DNA of 64,000 nucleotides from DATEAV01 sp964575425 (GTDB lineage Bacteria; Chloroflexota; Anaerolineae; Anaerolineales; E44-bin32): NCBI GenBank assembly GCA_964575425.1, contig CAZNRD010000009.1, forward strand, positions 37,262 to 101,261, given 5' to 3'. Positions 32,976 to 44,471 of this stretch are shown here, in pieces (position 1 is the first letter of the stretch; the number at the start of each line of letters is the position of its first letter). The notes beneath the pieces were generated by a model. That model was not told where the DNA came from. It did no database searches and saw only the letters and a program-made list of their open reading frames with translations. The translations under genes and the position numbers were made by a program.

Positions 32976-33758
32976 ATGGCATCTGCACTCGAAATCCGAA
33001 ACCTGCACGTATCGGTTGGTGGCAAGCCGATCCTCAAGGGCGTAGACCTGACCGTGCGGAGGGGCGAGACCCACGCATTGATGGGGCCGAATGGCACGGG
33101 CAAGTCCACCCTGGCCTACACCCTGATGGGACATCCCGGCTATGAGGTCACAGAAGGCGAGATCCTGTTCAAAGGGCAGAACCTTCTGGAGCTCGAGCCG
33201 GATGAGCGGGCGCGATTGGGGCTGTTCCTGGCCTTCCAGTATCCGGTGGCGATCCCAGGCGTCTCCGTCGCCAACTTCCTGCGCGCTGCGATCAACGCCC
33301 GCCGTCGTGCGATGGACCCGGACGACAAAGGCATCTCGGTGCCTGGGTTCCGCAAGCTGCTGAAGGCAAAGATGGACATGCTGCAGATGCCGCATGAGTT
33401 CGCCGGCCGTTATCTCAATGACGGCTTCTCAGGCGGCGAGAAGAAGCGCGCCGAGATCCTGCAGCTGGCGACGCTCGAGCCGGAGATCGCCATCCTCGAC
33501 GAGACCGATTCCGGTCTGGACATTGATGCGCTGCGGGTTGTCGCCTCGGGCGTCAACGCGCTGGCAGGCCCTGACCTCGGCGTCCTGATCATCACGCACT
33601 ACCAGCGCATCCTGAACTACATCACGCCCCACGTTGTGCACGTCATGCTGGGCGGGCGCATCGTCGAATCCGGCGGCCCCGACCTGGCGCTGCATCTCGA
33701 AGAGCACGGCTACGACTGGGTCCGTGAGAAGTACGCAGACACGGTGGCGGAGGCATAG
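32976..33758 (+). CDS. sufC: FeS cluster assembly ATPase SufC
   Basis: A 260-residue ABC-type ATPase that powers the SufBCD scaffold. Walker A is LMGPNGTGKSTLAYTLMG, the signature is GFSGGEKKRAEILQLA, Walker B is AILDETDSGLDIDALR, and LIITHYQRIL carries the switch His. It has no membrane-spanning partner, as expected for SufC. GGAGG lies before ATG 32976. It is the first gene of the operon, and the next gene, sufB, begins 2 nt after its stop. Confidence 0.96.
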   Translation: MASALEIRNLHVSVGGKPILKGVDLTVRRGETHALMGPNGTGKSTLAYTLMGHPGYEVTEGEILFKGQNLLELEPDERARLGLFLAFQYPVAIPGVSVANFLRAAINARRRAMDPDDKGISVPGFRKLLKAKMDMLQMPHEFAGRYLNDGFSGGEKKRAEILQLATLEPEIAILDETDSGLDIDALRVVASGVNALAGPDLGVLIITHYQRILNYITPHVVHVMLGGRIVESGGPDLALHLEEHGYDWVREKYADTVAEA

Positions 33759-33760
33759 TC

Positions 33761-35173
33761 GTGGCCGGTCAGACGCCCGCTGATCTGCTGGAGGGGCTGG
33801 ACAGGTACAAGTATGGGTTCAGCGATCCGGACGTCGCCGTCTTTCGCGCCCCGAAAGGTCTGAGCCGCGAGGTCGTGCAGCAGATTTCGGCGATGAAGGA
33901 AGAGCCGCCCTGGATGCTCGAATTTCGGCTCAAAGCGCTCGATCACTTCCTGGCGCGCCCGATGCCGACCTGGGGCGGCGATCTCTCGCGCCTCAACCTG
34001 GACGATATCTACTACTATGTCCGCCCGGCGGAGAAGGAACAGCGCTCCTGGGACGAGGTCCCCGAGACCATCAAACAGACCTTCGACCGTCTCGGCATTC
34101 CGGAGGCCGAGCAGAAGTTCCTTGCGGGGGTGGGCGCCCAGTACGAGTCCGAGATGGTCTACCACAACATCCAGGAGCATCTCGCTGAGCAGGGAGTCAT
34201 CTTCCTGAGCATCGAGGATGGCCTGAAGAAGCACCCTGACCTCTTCCGCGAGCACTTCGGCACGGTGATCCCCACCACCGACAACAAGTTCGCAGCGCTC
34301 AACAGCGCAGTCTGGTCGGGAGGTTCGTTCATCTACGTCCCCAAGGGTGTGAAGGTGGACCTGCCGCTTCAGGCCTACTTTCGGTTGAATTCGGCGAACA
34401 TCGGCCAGTTCGAGCGAACCCTCATCATCGCGGACGAGGGCGCTCAGATGCACTATGTCGAAGGGTGCACAGCGCCCATCTACACGACGGATTCCTTCCA
34501 CAGCGGGGTGATCGAAATCATCGTCAAGAACGGCGCCCGCGTTCGCTACACCACGATTCAGAACTGGTCGGTGAACGTCTACAACCTGGTGACCCAGCGC
34601 GCCATTGTCCATCAGGACGCCACCATGGAGTGGGTCGACGCCAACCTGGGCAGCAAGCTCACGATGAAATATCCGGCCTGCTACCTGGTTGGCAAGGGAG
34701 CTCGCGGCGAGATTCTGTCGATGGCGTTTGCCGCCGCAGGGCAGCATCAGGATGCTGGAGGCAAGGCGATCCACTTCGCGCCGCACACGAGCAGCAAGAT
34801 CACCTCGAAGTCGATCAGCAAGGGAGGCGGCCGGGCATCCTATCGGGGGCTGCTGAAGGTCTACAAAGGCGCGGAAGGGGCAAGGTCCAACGTGGTCTGC
34901 GACGCCCTGCTGCTGGACCCGCAGTCTCGCTCCGACACGTATCCCTACATCGAGATCGACGAAGACAACGTCACCGTAGGGCACGAGGCGTCGGTGAGCA
35001 AGGTCGGGGAGGAACAGCTCTTCTACCTGATGAGCCGCGGGCTGAGCGAGGGGGAGGCAACGACGATGGTGGTCTCCGGCTTCATCGAGCCCCTCGTCAA
35101 GGAGCTGCCCATGGAGTACGCCATCGAGCTGAACCGCCTGATTCAGCTGCAGATGGAAGGCTCGATCGGCTGA
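33761..35173 (+). CDS. sufB: FeS cluster assembly scaffold SufB
   Basis: A 470-residue SufB that forms the SufB2C2D or related scaffold on which FeS clusters are built. Typical stretches are PPWMLEFRLKALDHF, DDIYYYVRPAEKEQRSWDEVP, YVPKGVKVDLPLQAYFR, HYVEGCTAPIY, containing a conserved cysteine of the assembly site, and TVGHEASVSKVGEEQLFYLMSRG. It starts at GTG 33761, 2 nt after sufC, and is read from the same message. Confidence 0.96.
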   Translation: MAGQTPADLLEGLDRYKYGFSDPDVAVFRAPKGLSREVVQQISAMKEEPPWMLEFRLKALDHFLARPMPTWGGDLSRLNLDDIYYYVRPAEKEQRSWDEVPETIKQTFDRLGIPEAEQKFLAGVGAQYESEMVYHNIQEHLAEQGVIFLSIEDGLKKHPDLFREHFGTVIPTTDNKFAALNSAVWSGGSFIYVPKGVKVDLPLQAYFRLNSANIGQFERTLIIADEGAQMHYVEGCTAPIYTTDSFHSGVIEIIVKNGARVRYTTIQNWSVNVYNLVTQRAIVHQDATMEWVDANLGSKLTMKYPACYLVGKGARGEILSMAFAAAGQHQDAGGKAIHFAPHTSSKITSKSISKGGGRASYRGLLKVYKGAEGARSNVVCDALLLDPQSRSDTYPYIEIDEDNVTVGHEASVSKVGEEQLFYLMSRGLSEGEATTMVVSGFIEPLVKELPMEYAIELNRLIQLQMEGSIG

Positions 35174-35200
35174 GGCCGGCCCCAGGATCTCAGGATCACC

Positions 35201-36553
35201 ATGAGTCAACGAACTGCAGTGCGTCAAAGTCGAGAAGCCCGCGCCGTTGAGCCGGCCAAGGCGGCGCTGAGCGAGGCGGATGTCCGTCAGGTCTCCGAGC
35301 GGCTGGGCGAGCCGGCCTGGCTCCTGCAGCGCCGACTCGAGGCATGGGCCTGGTTCCTCCAGACTTCGCTGCCCGGGGCGAATGATGAAGCCTGGCGTCG
35401 GACCGATGTCCGCAGCGTGCCGCTCCACCGCCTCGCCCTGAGAGCGGCGGAGGATGTGCCCGTCGATCCCGTCCTCACGCAGCCGCTCGCGTCCGAGGCC
35501 CACGGCGTGCTGTTGGTCCTACGACCGGGGTCGCCGGCCGAGATCCACGGCGGGGATGCGCTGTCTGCGAAGGGCGTCGTCTTTGCCGACTGGGCCACCG
35601 CCGTCTCCCGGCATGCTGAGCGGCTTGAGGCCAGCCTGGGCGCGATCGTTTCGGACACCGAGGGGACATTCTCGGCCATGGCTGCTGCCCTAGGCGATCA
35701 AGGGGTCGTGCTGATCGTTCCTCCTGGCGTGCGCGTGGAAACGCCGGTGCACTCGGTCCTATGGTGTCCGGGGCGCGAGCGGTTGGACTTGAGCCGACTG
35801 CTGGTCATCGTCGGTGACGGCGCCTCCCTGACGTACGTTCACGAGTCGGCCTCTCCGACGGCTGCCGATAGCGCGGCCGTGCACGCCGGCATCGTGGAGT
35901 TGCATGTCGGGCGCGGCGCCCAGCTGGAGTTCGTGGAGCTACAGAGCTGGGGCAAGCACGTGTGGAACTTCACGCACGAGCGCGCCCGCGTCGAGCGAGA
36001 CGGCCGGCTGGACTGGGTCTTCGGGGCGGTTGGCAGCCGCCTCACCAAGAACTTCAGCACGCTCGACCTGGTGGGCCCGGGGGCAGAGGGACGGATGTCG
36101 GGGTTCTACTTCGCCGACGACCGACAGCACCTCGACCACGACACGCAGCAGAATCACCTGGCGGAGCACACCACCAGTGACCTGCTCTACAAGGGAGCGC
36201 TGTTGGGGCACAGCCGGTCGGTGTGGCAGGGGATGATCTACGTCGCGCCTGGCGCGCAGAAGACCGATGGCTACCAGGCCAATCGCAACCTGGTCTTGAG
36301 CAGGAACGCCCGCGCCGATTCGATCCCCGGGCTGGAGATACTGGCGGACGATGTGCGCTGCACGCACGGTGCCACCGTCAGCCAGCTGGAGGAGGAGCCG
36401 GTCTTCTACCTCATGACGCGCGGCCTGCCGCGGCGCGAGGCCGAGCGGCTGGTGGTGGATGGCTTCTTCGATCCGATCATGCAGCGCATTCCCTTTGACG
36501 GCGTGCGGGAGCGGTTCAAGCAGATGATTTCCGACAAGATGGGGCAAGCGTGA
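35201..36553 (+). CDS. sufD: FeS cluster assembly protein SufD
   Basis: A 450-residue SufD, the paralogue that pairs with SufB. The shared core is seen in VLIVPPGVRVETPVHSVLW, SWGKHVWNFTHERARVERDGRLDW, HTTSDLLYKGALLGHSRSVWQGMIYV and DDVRCTHGATVSQLEEEPVFYLMTRG, which ends with the conserved His. An N-terminal segment of about 85 residues (SERLGEPAWLLQRRLEAW...) is longer than in some homologues. It follows sufB by 27 nt. Confidence 0.94.
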   Translation: MSQRTAVRQSREARAVEPAKAALSEADVRQVSERLGEPAWLLQRRLEAWAWFLQTSLPGANDEAWRRTDVRSVPLHRLALRAAEDVPVDPVLTQPLASEAHGVLLVLRPGSPAEIHGGDALSAKGVVFADWATAVSRHAERLEASLGAIVSDTEGTFSAMAAALGDQGVVLIVPPGVRVETPVHSVLWCPGRERLDLSRLLVIVGDGASLTYVHESASPTAADSAAVHAGIVELHVGRGAQLEFVELQSWGKHVWNFTHERARVERDGRLDWVFGAVGSRLTKNFSTLDLVGPGAEGRMSGFYFADDRQHLDHDTQQNHLAEHTTSDLLYKGALLGHSRSVWQGMIYVAPGAQKTDGYQANRNLVLSRNARADSIPGLEILADDVRCTHGATVSQLEEEPVFYLMTRGLPRREAERLVVDGFFDPIMQRIPFDGVRERFKQMISDKMGQA

Positions 36554-36599
36554 ACGGACGTATACTAGTGGCGCTCAAGCCATCAGCGAGGATGGAGAG

Positions 36600-36899
36600 A
36601 TGAGCAAGGTAATTGGTAGTCCCACAACCGGCAGGCTGCAGGTTCGCAAGTTCCAGGTCGGTGACCTGGTCGACGTCCTGTGCGACCATATGCGAGACGA
36701 CGAGCGGGTGCGGGATTGGCTCCAGGGGGTTGTGGTGCAGGCCGATGACAAGATGATCGCTGTCCAGTTCCTGACGAATGTGTATCTGACGGATGGGTGG
36801 ATGGTTCCTGATCGGGTGCTTTGGTGCCGCCAGGGGAGCAGCAGCGTGCGCCCTACGACCCGGCGGCGTATCACCCGCGGCGGGCCGCGCCGCAACTGA
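36600..36899 (+). CDS. Small basic protein encoded inside the suf operon (Tudor/SH3-like core)
   Basis: A 99-residue protein I do not recognise. Residues of about 15-75 alternate short strands and turns (VRKFQVGDLVDVLCDHMRDD, RDWLQGVVVQADDKMIAVQF, VYLTDGWMVPDRVLWC) in the manner of a small SH3/Tudor-like barrel. The last 25 residues are strongly basic (PTTRRRITRGGPRRN), as if to touch nucleic acid. GGAGAG lies just before ATG 36600, and a TATACT at 36561-36566 might give it its own promoter. It sits between sufD and sufS with short gaps, so it is probably expressed with the Suf machinery. Confidence 0.65.
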   Translation: MSKVIGSPTTGRLQVRKFQVGDLVDVLCDHMRDDERVRDWLQGVVVQADDKMIAVQFLTNVYLTDGWMVPDRVLWCRQGSSSVRPTTRRRITRGGPRRN

Positions 36900-36915
36900 C
36901 ATTCCGGAGGCAGGC

Positions 36916-38160
36916 GTGGGCGTTGCGCCGAAGCAGGCGCTGGATGTGGAACGGGTGCGGGCAGAGTTTCCGGTCTTGACCGTCGAGGTCCGCCCCGGCG
37001 TTCCCCTCGTCTACCTTGATTCGGCCGCCACGTCGCAGAAGCCGCGAGCCGTGATCGATGCGATGTCGCGCTTCTACCAGGAGCAGAATGCCAACATCCA
37101 TCGCGGCGTTCACTACCTGGCGGAAGTGGCGACGCAGGCGTTCGAGGCCGCGCGGGAGCGCGTGGCGCGCTTCATCGGTGCATCCGACCCACGGCAGATC
37201 ATCTTCACGCGCAACACCACCGAATCGATCAACCTGGTGGCGCGCTCATGGGGCGGCTCGAGGCTTCATGCCGGGGACCTGGTGCTGCTGACGGAGATGG
37301 AGCACCATTCCAATCTCGTCCCCTGGCAGATGCTGGCGGCCGAGCGAGGGCTGCGGTTGGAGTTCGTGCCGGTCAGCGATGAGGGGGAGATGGACCTGGA
37401 TGCCTATCGCATGCTGTTGGCGAAGGGGCCGCGCCTTGTCGCCTTCACGCACATGTCGAACATGCTCGGCACGATCAACCCGGCCGAGGAGATGACGCGA
37501 CTTGCCCACGAGGCGGGCGCCGTCGTGCTGGTGGATGCCGCCCAGTCGGTCCCCCATCTGCCAATCGACCTCGGCGCCATCAACGCGGATTTCCTGGCAT
37601 TCTCCGGGCACAAGATGTGCGGGCCGACGGGCATCGGCGTTCTTTATGGCCGCCGAGACCTGCTCGAGTCGATGCCCCCCTTCTTCGGCGGCGGGGACAT
37701 GATCAAGCGCGTCGGTCTGCGTGGATTCACCGTGAACGACGTGCCCTACAAGTTCGAGGCGGGCACGCCGGCCATCGCCGAGGTCATCGGGTTGGGCGAA
37801 GCCATCGCCTTCCTGGAGGATATTAGCATGGAGGCGGTGTTGGTGCATGAGCAGAGGCTAATCGAGCATGCCCTCGATCGTCTGGCTGAAGTGCCGGGCG
37901 TGCGCGTCTATGGTCCGGCCGCGCCGCGGCGGGGCGGGGTGGCCTCGTTCACCGTCGCGGAAGCCCATCCGCATGATGTGGCACAGGTGCTCGACAGCCT
38001 CGGGATCGCCGTCCGGGCGGGTCATCACTGTGCCATGCCGATCCACGAGAAGTATGGGTTGATGGCCACAACGCGGGCCTCGTTCTACCTCTACAACACC
38101 GAGCAGGAGGTTGACAGGTTGGTCGAAGGCCTGTATCGTGTGCGCCGACTCTTCGCATAG
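36916..38160 (+). CDS. sufS: Cysteine desulfurase SufS
   Basis: A 414-residue group II cysteine desulfurase that takes sulfur from cysteine as persulfide. YLDSAATSQKP opens the PLP fold, with EMEHHSNLVPWQ, VLVDAAQSVPHLPIDL, the PLP-binding Lys in FSGHKMCGPTG and the active-site Cys loop RAGHHCAMPIHEKYG. The frame is open further upstream, but that part overlaps the preceding gene out of frame. GGAGG exactly 5 nt before GTG 36916 fixes the start. SufU, its partner, is the next gene. Confidence 0.95.
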   Translation: MGVAPKQALDVERVRAEFPVLTVEVRPGVPLVYLDSAATSQKPRAVIDAMSRFYQEQNANIHRGVHYLAEVATQAFEAARERVARFIGASDPRQIIFTRNTTESINLVARSWGGSRLHAGDLVLLTEMEHHSNLVPWQMLAAERGLRLEFVPVSDEGEMDLDAYRMLLAKGPRLVAFTHMSNMLGTINPAEEMTRLAHEAGAVVLVDAAQSVPHLPIDLGAINADFLAFSGHKMCGPTGIGVLYGRRDLLESMPPFFGGGDMIKRVGLRGFTVNDVPYKFEAGTPAIAEVIGLGEAIAFLEDISMEAVLVHEQRLIEHALDRLAEVPGVRVYGPAAPRRGGVASFTVAEAHPHDVAQVLDSLGIAVRAGHHCAMPIHEKYGLMATTRASFYLYNTEQEVDRLVEGLYRVRRLFA

Positions 38161-38168
38161 GCCCGATT

Positions 38169-38561
38169 ATGGACGACCTGTACCGCGAACTGATCCTCGA
38201 CCGTTACAAACACCCGCGCATGCGCGGCGCGCTCGACCCTCACGATTTCTCCTACGAGGACGACAATCCGCTCTGCGGCGACCGCATTCGCATCGATGTG
38301 CGCGTCGACCAGGACGGGCGGATCGCCGAGGCGGCCTTCTCCGGCAGCGGCTGCGCCATCTCGCAGGCCTCAGCCGATCTGCTGACGGAATCCATCGTGG
38401 GCAAGACGCTGGATGAGGTGAAGGCACTCACAAAGGACGACATCCTGGAAATGCTCGGGATTGAGCTGGGACCGGTGCGTCTCAAGTGCGCGCTGCTGTC
38501 GCTCAAGGTGCTTAAGGCCGGGGTGTACGGCATCGAGGAACTCGAAGAAGAGCTTCGCTGA
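38169..38561 (+). CDS. sufU: Sulfur transfer protein SufU
   Basis: A 130-residue IscU-like protein of the SufU type. LYRELILDRYKHPRMRG is the usual N-terminal helix. The three zinc and sulfur-accepting cysteines are in NPLCGDRI, GSGCAISQAS and RLKCALL. The sequence between the second and third cysteine is long, as in SufU rather than IscU. SufU receives persulfide sulfur from SufS by zinc-ligand exchange. It begins 8 nt after sufS. Confidence 0.94.
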   Translation: MDDLYRELILDRYKHPRMRGALDPHDFSYEDDNPLCGDRIRIDVRVDQDGRIAEAAFSGSGCAISQASADLLTESIVGKTLDEVKALTKDDILEMLGIELGPVRLKCALLSLKVLKAGVYGIEELEEELR

Positions 38562-38571
38562 GGGGGCTTGC

Positions 38572-38919
38572 ATGTACAACTACCGCTTGCTCGAGCCGGA
38601 GCACCTCGAGTACGTGACTGTAGCCACCATAGATGAGCTTCCTGCCGGGCAGCGGAAACTCGTGGATATCGACGGCGAGCGCATCGTCGTTTTCAACCTG
38701 GCCGGCAAGTACTTTGCCATCCGTGATGCCTGCTCGCATGACGATGGCCCGGTTGGGGAAGGTCGGGTGGAGGGCGTGGAGATCGAGTGCCCGCGGCACG
38801 GTGCGCGCTTCAACCTGGAGACGGGCAGGGCGTTGACGCTGCCGGCAATCGTGGACGTCCCGGCTTACCCTGTGCGCCTCGTCGGTGACGAAGTCCAGGT
38901 GGGGCTGCCGATCGAGTAG
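38572..38919 (+). CDS. Rieske-type [2Fe-2S] protein encoded with suf
   Basis: A 115-residue single Rieske domain of the biphenyl-dioxygenase-ferredoxin type. The cluster-binding pairs are ACSHDDGPVG (CxH) and ECPRHGARF (CxxH). An opening segment (YVTVATIDELPAGQRKLVDIDGERIVVFNL) and the closing strands (VDVPAYPVRLVGDEVQVGLP) complete it. It could be an electron carrier serving assembly or an abundant client. It follows sufU by 10 nt and ends the operon. Many Gram-positive-like suf operons end with other genes, so its presence is informative but not diagnostic. Confidence 0.88.
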   Translation: MYNYRLLEPEHLEYVTVATIDELPAGQRKLVDIDGERIVVFNLAGKYFAIRDACSHDDGPVGEGRVEGVEIECPRHGARFNLETGRALTLPAIVDVPAYPVRLVGDEVQVGLPIE

Positions 38920-39002
38920 GCGCATCGTCCCGGTTCCCCCAGCGGTCGGTCGCTGTGCTGGCCGCAGGCCGTTTCGCGATCCCCGGGTGTCGCAGTTCTC
39001 CC

Positions 39003-39031
39003 CTGACAGCCGGACCGTTTTGATGTATCAT
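39003..39031 (+). promoter_or_regulatory. Promoter of ppdK
   Basis: CTGACA at 39003-39008 and TATCAT at 39026-39031 are 17 nt apart, about 90 nt before the ppdK ATG. Confidence 0.55.
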
Positions 39032-39123
39032 TCAACCCACTCCGCGCCGGGTCTGCCAGGAGCGCTGGCGGTCACGGCGCGCATCCTGAGTCGATCGCGC
39101 TTGAGGGCGGAAGGAAGGGATCC

Positions 39124-41817
<2,694 letters not shown>

Positions 41818-41879
41818 CAGCAGGGATTGCGGAGGGCGGGGCCACGTGGCTCTTGCCGCTCTGACAAGACCAATCACAT

Positions 41880-41916
41880 CTCGCCGCCGACGCCAGAGGA
41901 CCTGCCCGGCGGCGAG
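41880..41916 (+). terminator. Possible stem-loop terminator after ppdK
   Basis: CTCGCCGCCG at 41880-41889 pairs perfectly with CGGCGGCGAG at 41907-41916 over a 17-nt loop, followed by TTGTTG. The rest of the 41818-42090 gap shows no gene. Confidence 0.45.
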
Positions 41917-42090
41917 TTGTTGCTGGGCACGAGACGCGTTGCGCCGTGTGCGCCGGGCGCACCGCTCCTGAAGCTGGATCGCCACGGGCGGACGGGGAGG
42001 TGTGCAGATCGCCCCCCACAGTATCCGGGAGCAACCGCCCAGCAGCGAAGCGCGCAACGAAGGCGCGCGGTTCTTGCGCGGCGGAGAGCC

Positions 42091-43119
42091 CTAGCGCGCC
42101 CGCACGAACGGCTCAGCCTGGTAGCGGGTGCGGGGCAGCTCGACCGGAACCAGGGCCCGCTCGATCTCACCTCGCTCCGGCTCAAGCCACGGTGGCAGCA
42201 GCAGCCTTGCGCCAAGGTCCTCGATCGCTTCATCCACACCGAAACCCGGACCATCGGTGGCGATCTCAAAGAGTGCGCCACCGGCCTCGCGGAAGTAGAT
42301 GGAATGGAACCAGAAGCGGTCAATGATGGCGCTGACGGACACGCCCAGGGTCCGAATCCAGTGCCACCACTGGCGCTGTTCGTCACTGTTGGGCGTGCGC
42401 CATGCCACGTGATGGATCGTGCCGACGGCCGTGCGACCGCGAGGGGCATGAGGCCGGACAAGTAAGTCCAGCCAGCCGCCCGAGCCGCCTTGCCCGATGG
42501 CAAAGCGCTTGCGTTGGCTGTCTTCGCCTACGGGGCGAAATCCCAGCGCTGTCGCGAGGAATGAGGCAGAGGCCTCCGATGCCGCCGTCAGGGTGACGCT
42601 GTGGATTCCACGGATGGCGTGCTCAAAAGGGATGGGCCCGCCTGCCCAGAACTGCCACGGCCGTGAGGTGCTGTCGTGCGCAGCAACCAGCTCCAGCGCT
42701 TGGCCGTGGACATCCGCAAACGCGATGACCTCCTCATCGAACCTGTGCAGTGGCCGCTCGAAGGTGATGCGGTGGTCGGCCAGTCGCTGCATCCAATAGG
42801 GCAGGGAGCCAGCGGGGATGGCCAGAGCGACGGCAGTCGCTTGGCCGGTTCCGGGATGACCGCGCGGCGCACCGGGCGAGGCAAAGAAAGTCAGGTCGGT
42901 GCCTGGGGTACCGACGGCGTCAGCATAGAACAGGTGATAGGTGCCAGGATCATCCTGGTTCACCGAACGTTTCACCAAGCGAAGCCCGAGGATGCCCATA
43001 TAGAAGTCCAGATTCTCTTGAGGGTCACCGGCTATCGCGGTCACGTGGTGAATGCCCAGCAGTGGGGATCGGTTGTCGTACGGGGGTGGTGTTTGTGTGC
43101 TCAGATGATGCGCGCTCAT
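42091..43119 (-). CDS. VOC-family ring-cleaving dioxygenase (MhqA/MhqO-like)
   Basis: A 342-residue protein with two vicinal-oxygen-chelate modules of about 150 residues each. The first begins LLGIHHVTAIAGDPQENLDFYMGILGLRLVKRSVNQDDP, the second IRGIHSVTLTAASEASASFLATALGFR. Metal ligands are the His in IHHVTA, a mid-barrel His in IHHVAWRT, and Glu in GGALFEIATDGPGF. MhqA/MhqO proteins are linked to hydroquinone and quinone stress. ATG 43119 opens MSAHHLSTQ. The gene is single and faces the ppdK end. Confidence 0.85.
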   Translation of the reverse strand: MSAHHLSTQTPPPYDNRSPLLGIHHVTAIAGDPQENLDFYMGILGLRLVKRSVNQDDPGTYHLFYADAVGTPGTDLTFFASPGAPRGHPGTGQATAVALAIPAGSLPYWMQRLADHRITFERPLHRFDEEVIAFADVHGQALELVAAHDSTSRPWQFWAGGPIPFEHAIRGIHSVTLTAASEASASFLATALGFRPVGEDSQRKRFAIGQGGSGGWLDLLVRPHAPRGRTAVGTIHHVAWRTPNSDEQRQWWHWIRTLGVSVSAIIDRFWFHSIYFREAGGALFEIATDGPGFGVDEAIEDLGARLLLPPWLEPERGEIERALVPVELPRTRYQAEPFVRAR

Positions 43120-43614
43120 TGTATTGCCTCTGGTATCGCTTCGGCTCAACTCGGTATTCGCGTGGAATCGCGGCTATTTGAAACAGGCGACGAACCACAC
43201 AAAGGCAGTCTAAATACACTATATTAGAAAAGCATATGACTGGATCCCTGTTTGGTTGACCCTCAGATGGGAGATGGCTGCGGGGAAGCTGCCAAAGAAC
43301 CCGTGCCACACAAGGCGGTCTCTGAGTGCCCCTGCCATGTTGCGCCCGGGTTCCTCAGTACTCTGGCTGGACCTTGCGATCCCCGCGCATCGACCCATGT
43401 CTCCAGGTGCCCCCGCTGCAGGGATTGGGGAGGGGCCATCGTTTGGAGCTGCCCTACAAGTGAAAGATGAGACCTCATGCCGCATGCCGGTCGAGGTGAC
43501 CCAGGTGGGAATCAGGCGTGCTGCCAGCGTCCGGTGTAGCCGTTACCCGAAGGATCGGATTCGTGGGGGACATAGCACCGGACGGGAGCTGAGGACAGCA
43601 GAGGGATGTGCCTG
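43120..43614. other. Intergenic stretch with an A+T-rich patch and an inverted repeat
   Basis: No credible gene is visible. An A+T-rich patch near 43205-43240 holds CTAAATACACTATATTAG, a weak palindrome that might be an operator for the dioxygenase gene. Further on, CGTCCGGTG (43528-43536) is the exact reverse complement of CACCGGACG (43576-43584) across 39 nt, just past the end of the Mut7-C gene. Open frames across this region have poor codon character. Confidence 0.4.
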
Positions 43615-44367
43615 CTAGGGCTGGGCAAGCTCTTGAAGGACTGCCTCGATCAATGCCTTCATGCGCCGGTAGTGGGTTCCCTTCCAGTAGACACGCCTGC
43701 AGCCTGAGCAGCGAGACAGGTCCGAATGGGAGACGATGATGTCGAGCGGCGCGGAGTCTCCCACCTGGTTGGCTGGCACGGGTTCGAGGTGCCCGTTGCA
43801 GGCCAGGCAGCGCGTGAGGGGGCGGGAGGCCGGCAGCAGATCGAGGCGCCGCATCACTTCCAGCAGCTGGCGGCGGGGGTGATTCTCCCTGGGGCAGTAG
43901 CCGCGCCGGACGACCTTGCGCTTCAGAAGGCCGCGGTCACGCGTGAGAAGGATCCGTTCCTGGCGCGCTGCGATGCCGGCCAGCTGGGCATCATCCCACG
44001 TCGGCTCATACAGCGTATCGAAGCCGAACAGGCGCAGGTAGGCGGCCAGCCGGCCGAGGTGCATGTCCACGACAAAGCGGGGCTCACGCAGCGGCGCCGG
44101 ACGGAGGCGCAGGATCGGCGTGATGTCGATCGTCTCAAACGTGGGGAAGATGCTGAGGCGGTCGCCGTCCTGAACCTGGTAGTCGAATCCGACCGACACG
44201 CCGTTAGCCAGGATGAGGTCGACTTCGGTGTGGGGAACGCCCAGCGACTCGATGATGTCCTTGATCGTCGTCCGGCTCGCCGCCTGATGCGCGAACTCAA
44301 CGCCCCGCCGATCCCGCGCGAGGAAATCGTTCAGCTCCTGGTAGAAGCGAAGCCAGATGCGAGTCAT
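43615..44367 (-). CDS. Mut7-C RNase domain protein with N-terminal ubiquitin-like domain
   Basis: A roughly 250-residue protein. Residues of about 1-75 form a MoaD/ThiS-like ubiquitin fold (WLRFYQELNDFL, SLGVPHTEVDLILANG, YQVQDGDRLSIFPTFE). Then comes a Mut7-C PIN-like RNase domain (FVVDMHLGRLAAYLRLFGFDT, LTRDRGLLKR) with its zinc ribbon (TRCLACNGHLEPV ... RCSGCRRVYWKGTHYRRM). This two-domain layout is a known Mut7-C form, with the acidic residues of the RNase present. An in-frame GTG at 44376 is an alternative start. A TAGAAT box lies at 44400-44395 on the same strand. The biological substrate is unknown. Confidence 0.8.
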   Translation of the reverse strand: MTRIWLRFYQELNDFLARDRRGVEFAHQAASRTTIKDIIESLGVPHTEVDLILANGVSVGFDYQVQDGDRLSIFPTFETIDITPILRLRPAPLREPRFVVDMHLGRLAAYLRLFGFDTLYEPTWDDAQLAGIAARQERILLTRDRGLLKRKVVRRGYCPRENHPRRQLLEVMRRLDLLPASRPLTRCLACNGHLEPVPANQVGDSAPLDIIVSHSDLSRCSGCRRVYWKGTHYRRMKALIEAVLQELAQP

Positions 44368-44471
44368 AACGGCCACTGGCCCGAAGGCGAGTGGATTCTA
44401 GTCCATCCCTCAGGCAAGAGCTCTGGCCGGTTCCCGGGTACAATAGACGCGCAACCTCGGGGGCATGAAGG

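Noticed and set aside
33710..35503. A 597-codon frame on the minus strand antisense to sufB
   Set aside because: Shadow of sufB; sufB, sufC and sufD form an unbroken operon on the plus strand.
36793..36915. N-terminal extension of SufS
   Set aside because: It overlaps the preceding gene in another frame; GGAGG 5 nt before GTG 36916 marks the real start.
43256..43618. A 120-codon plus-strand frame in the gap before the Mut7-C gene
   Set aside because: Composition and lack of any ribosome site or family feature argue against coding.
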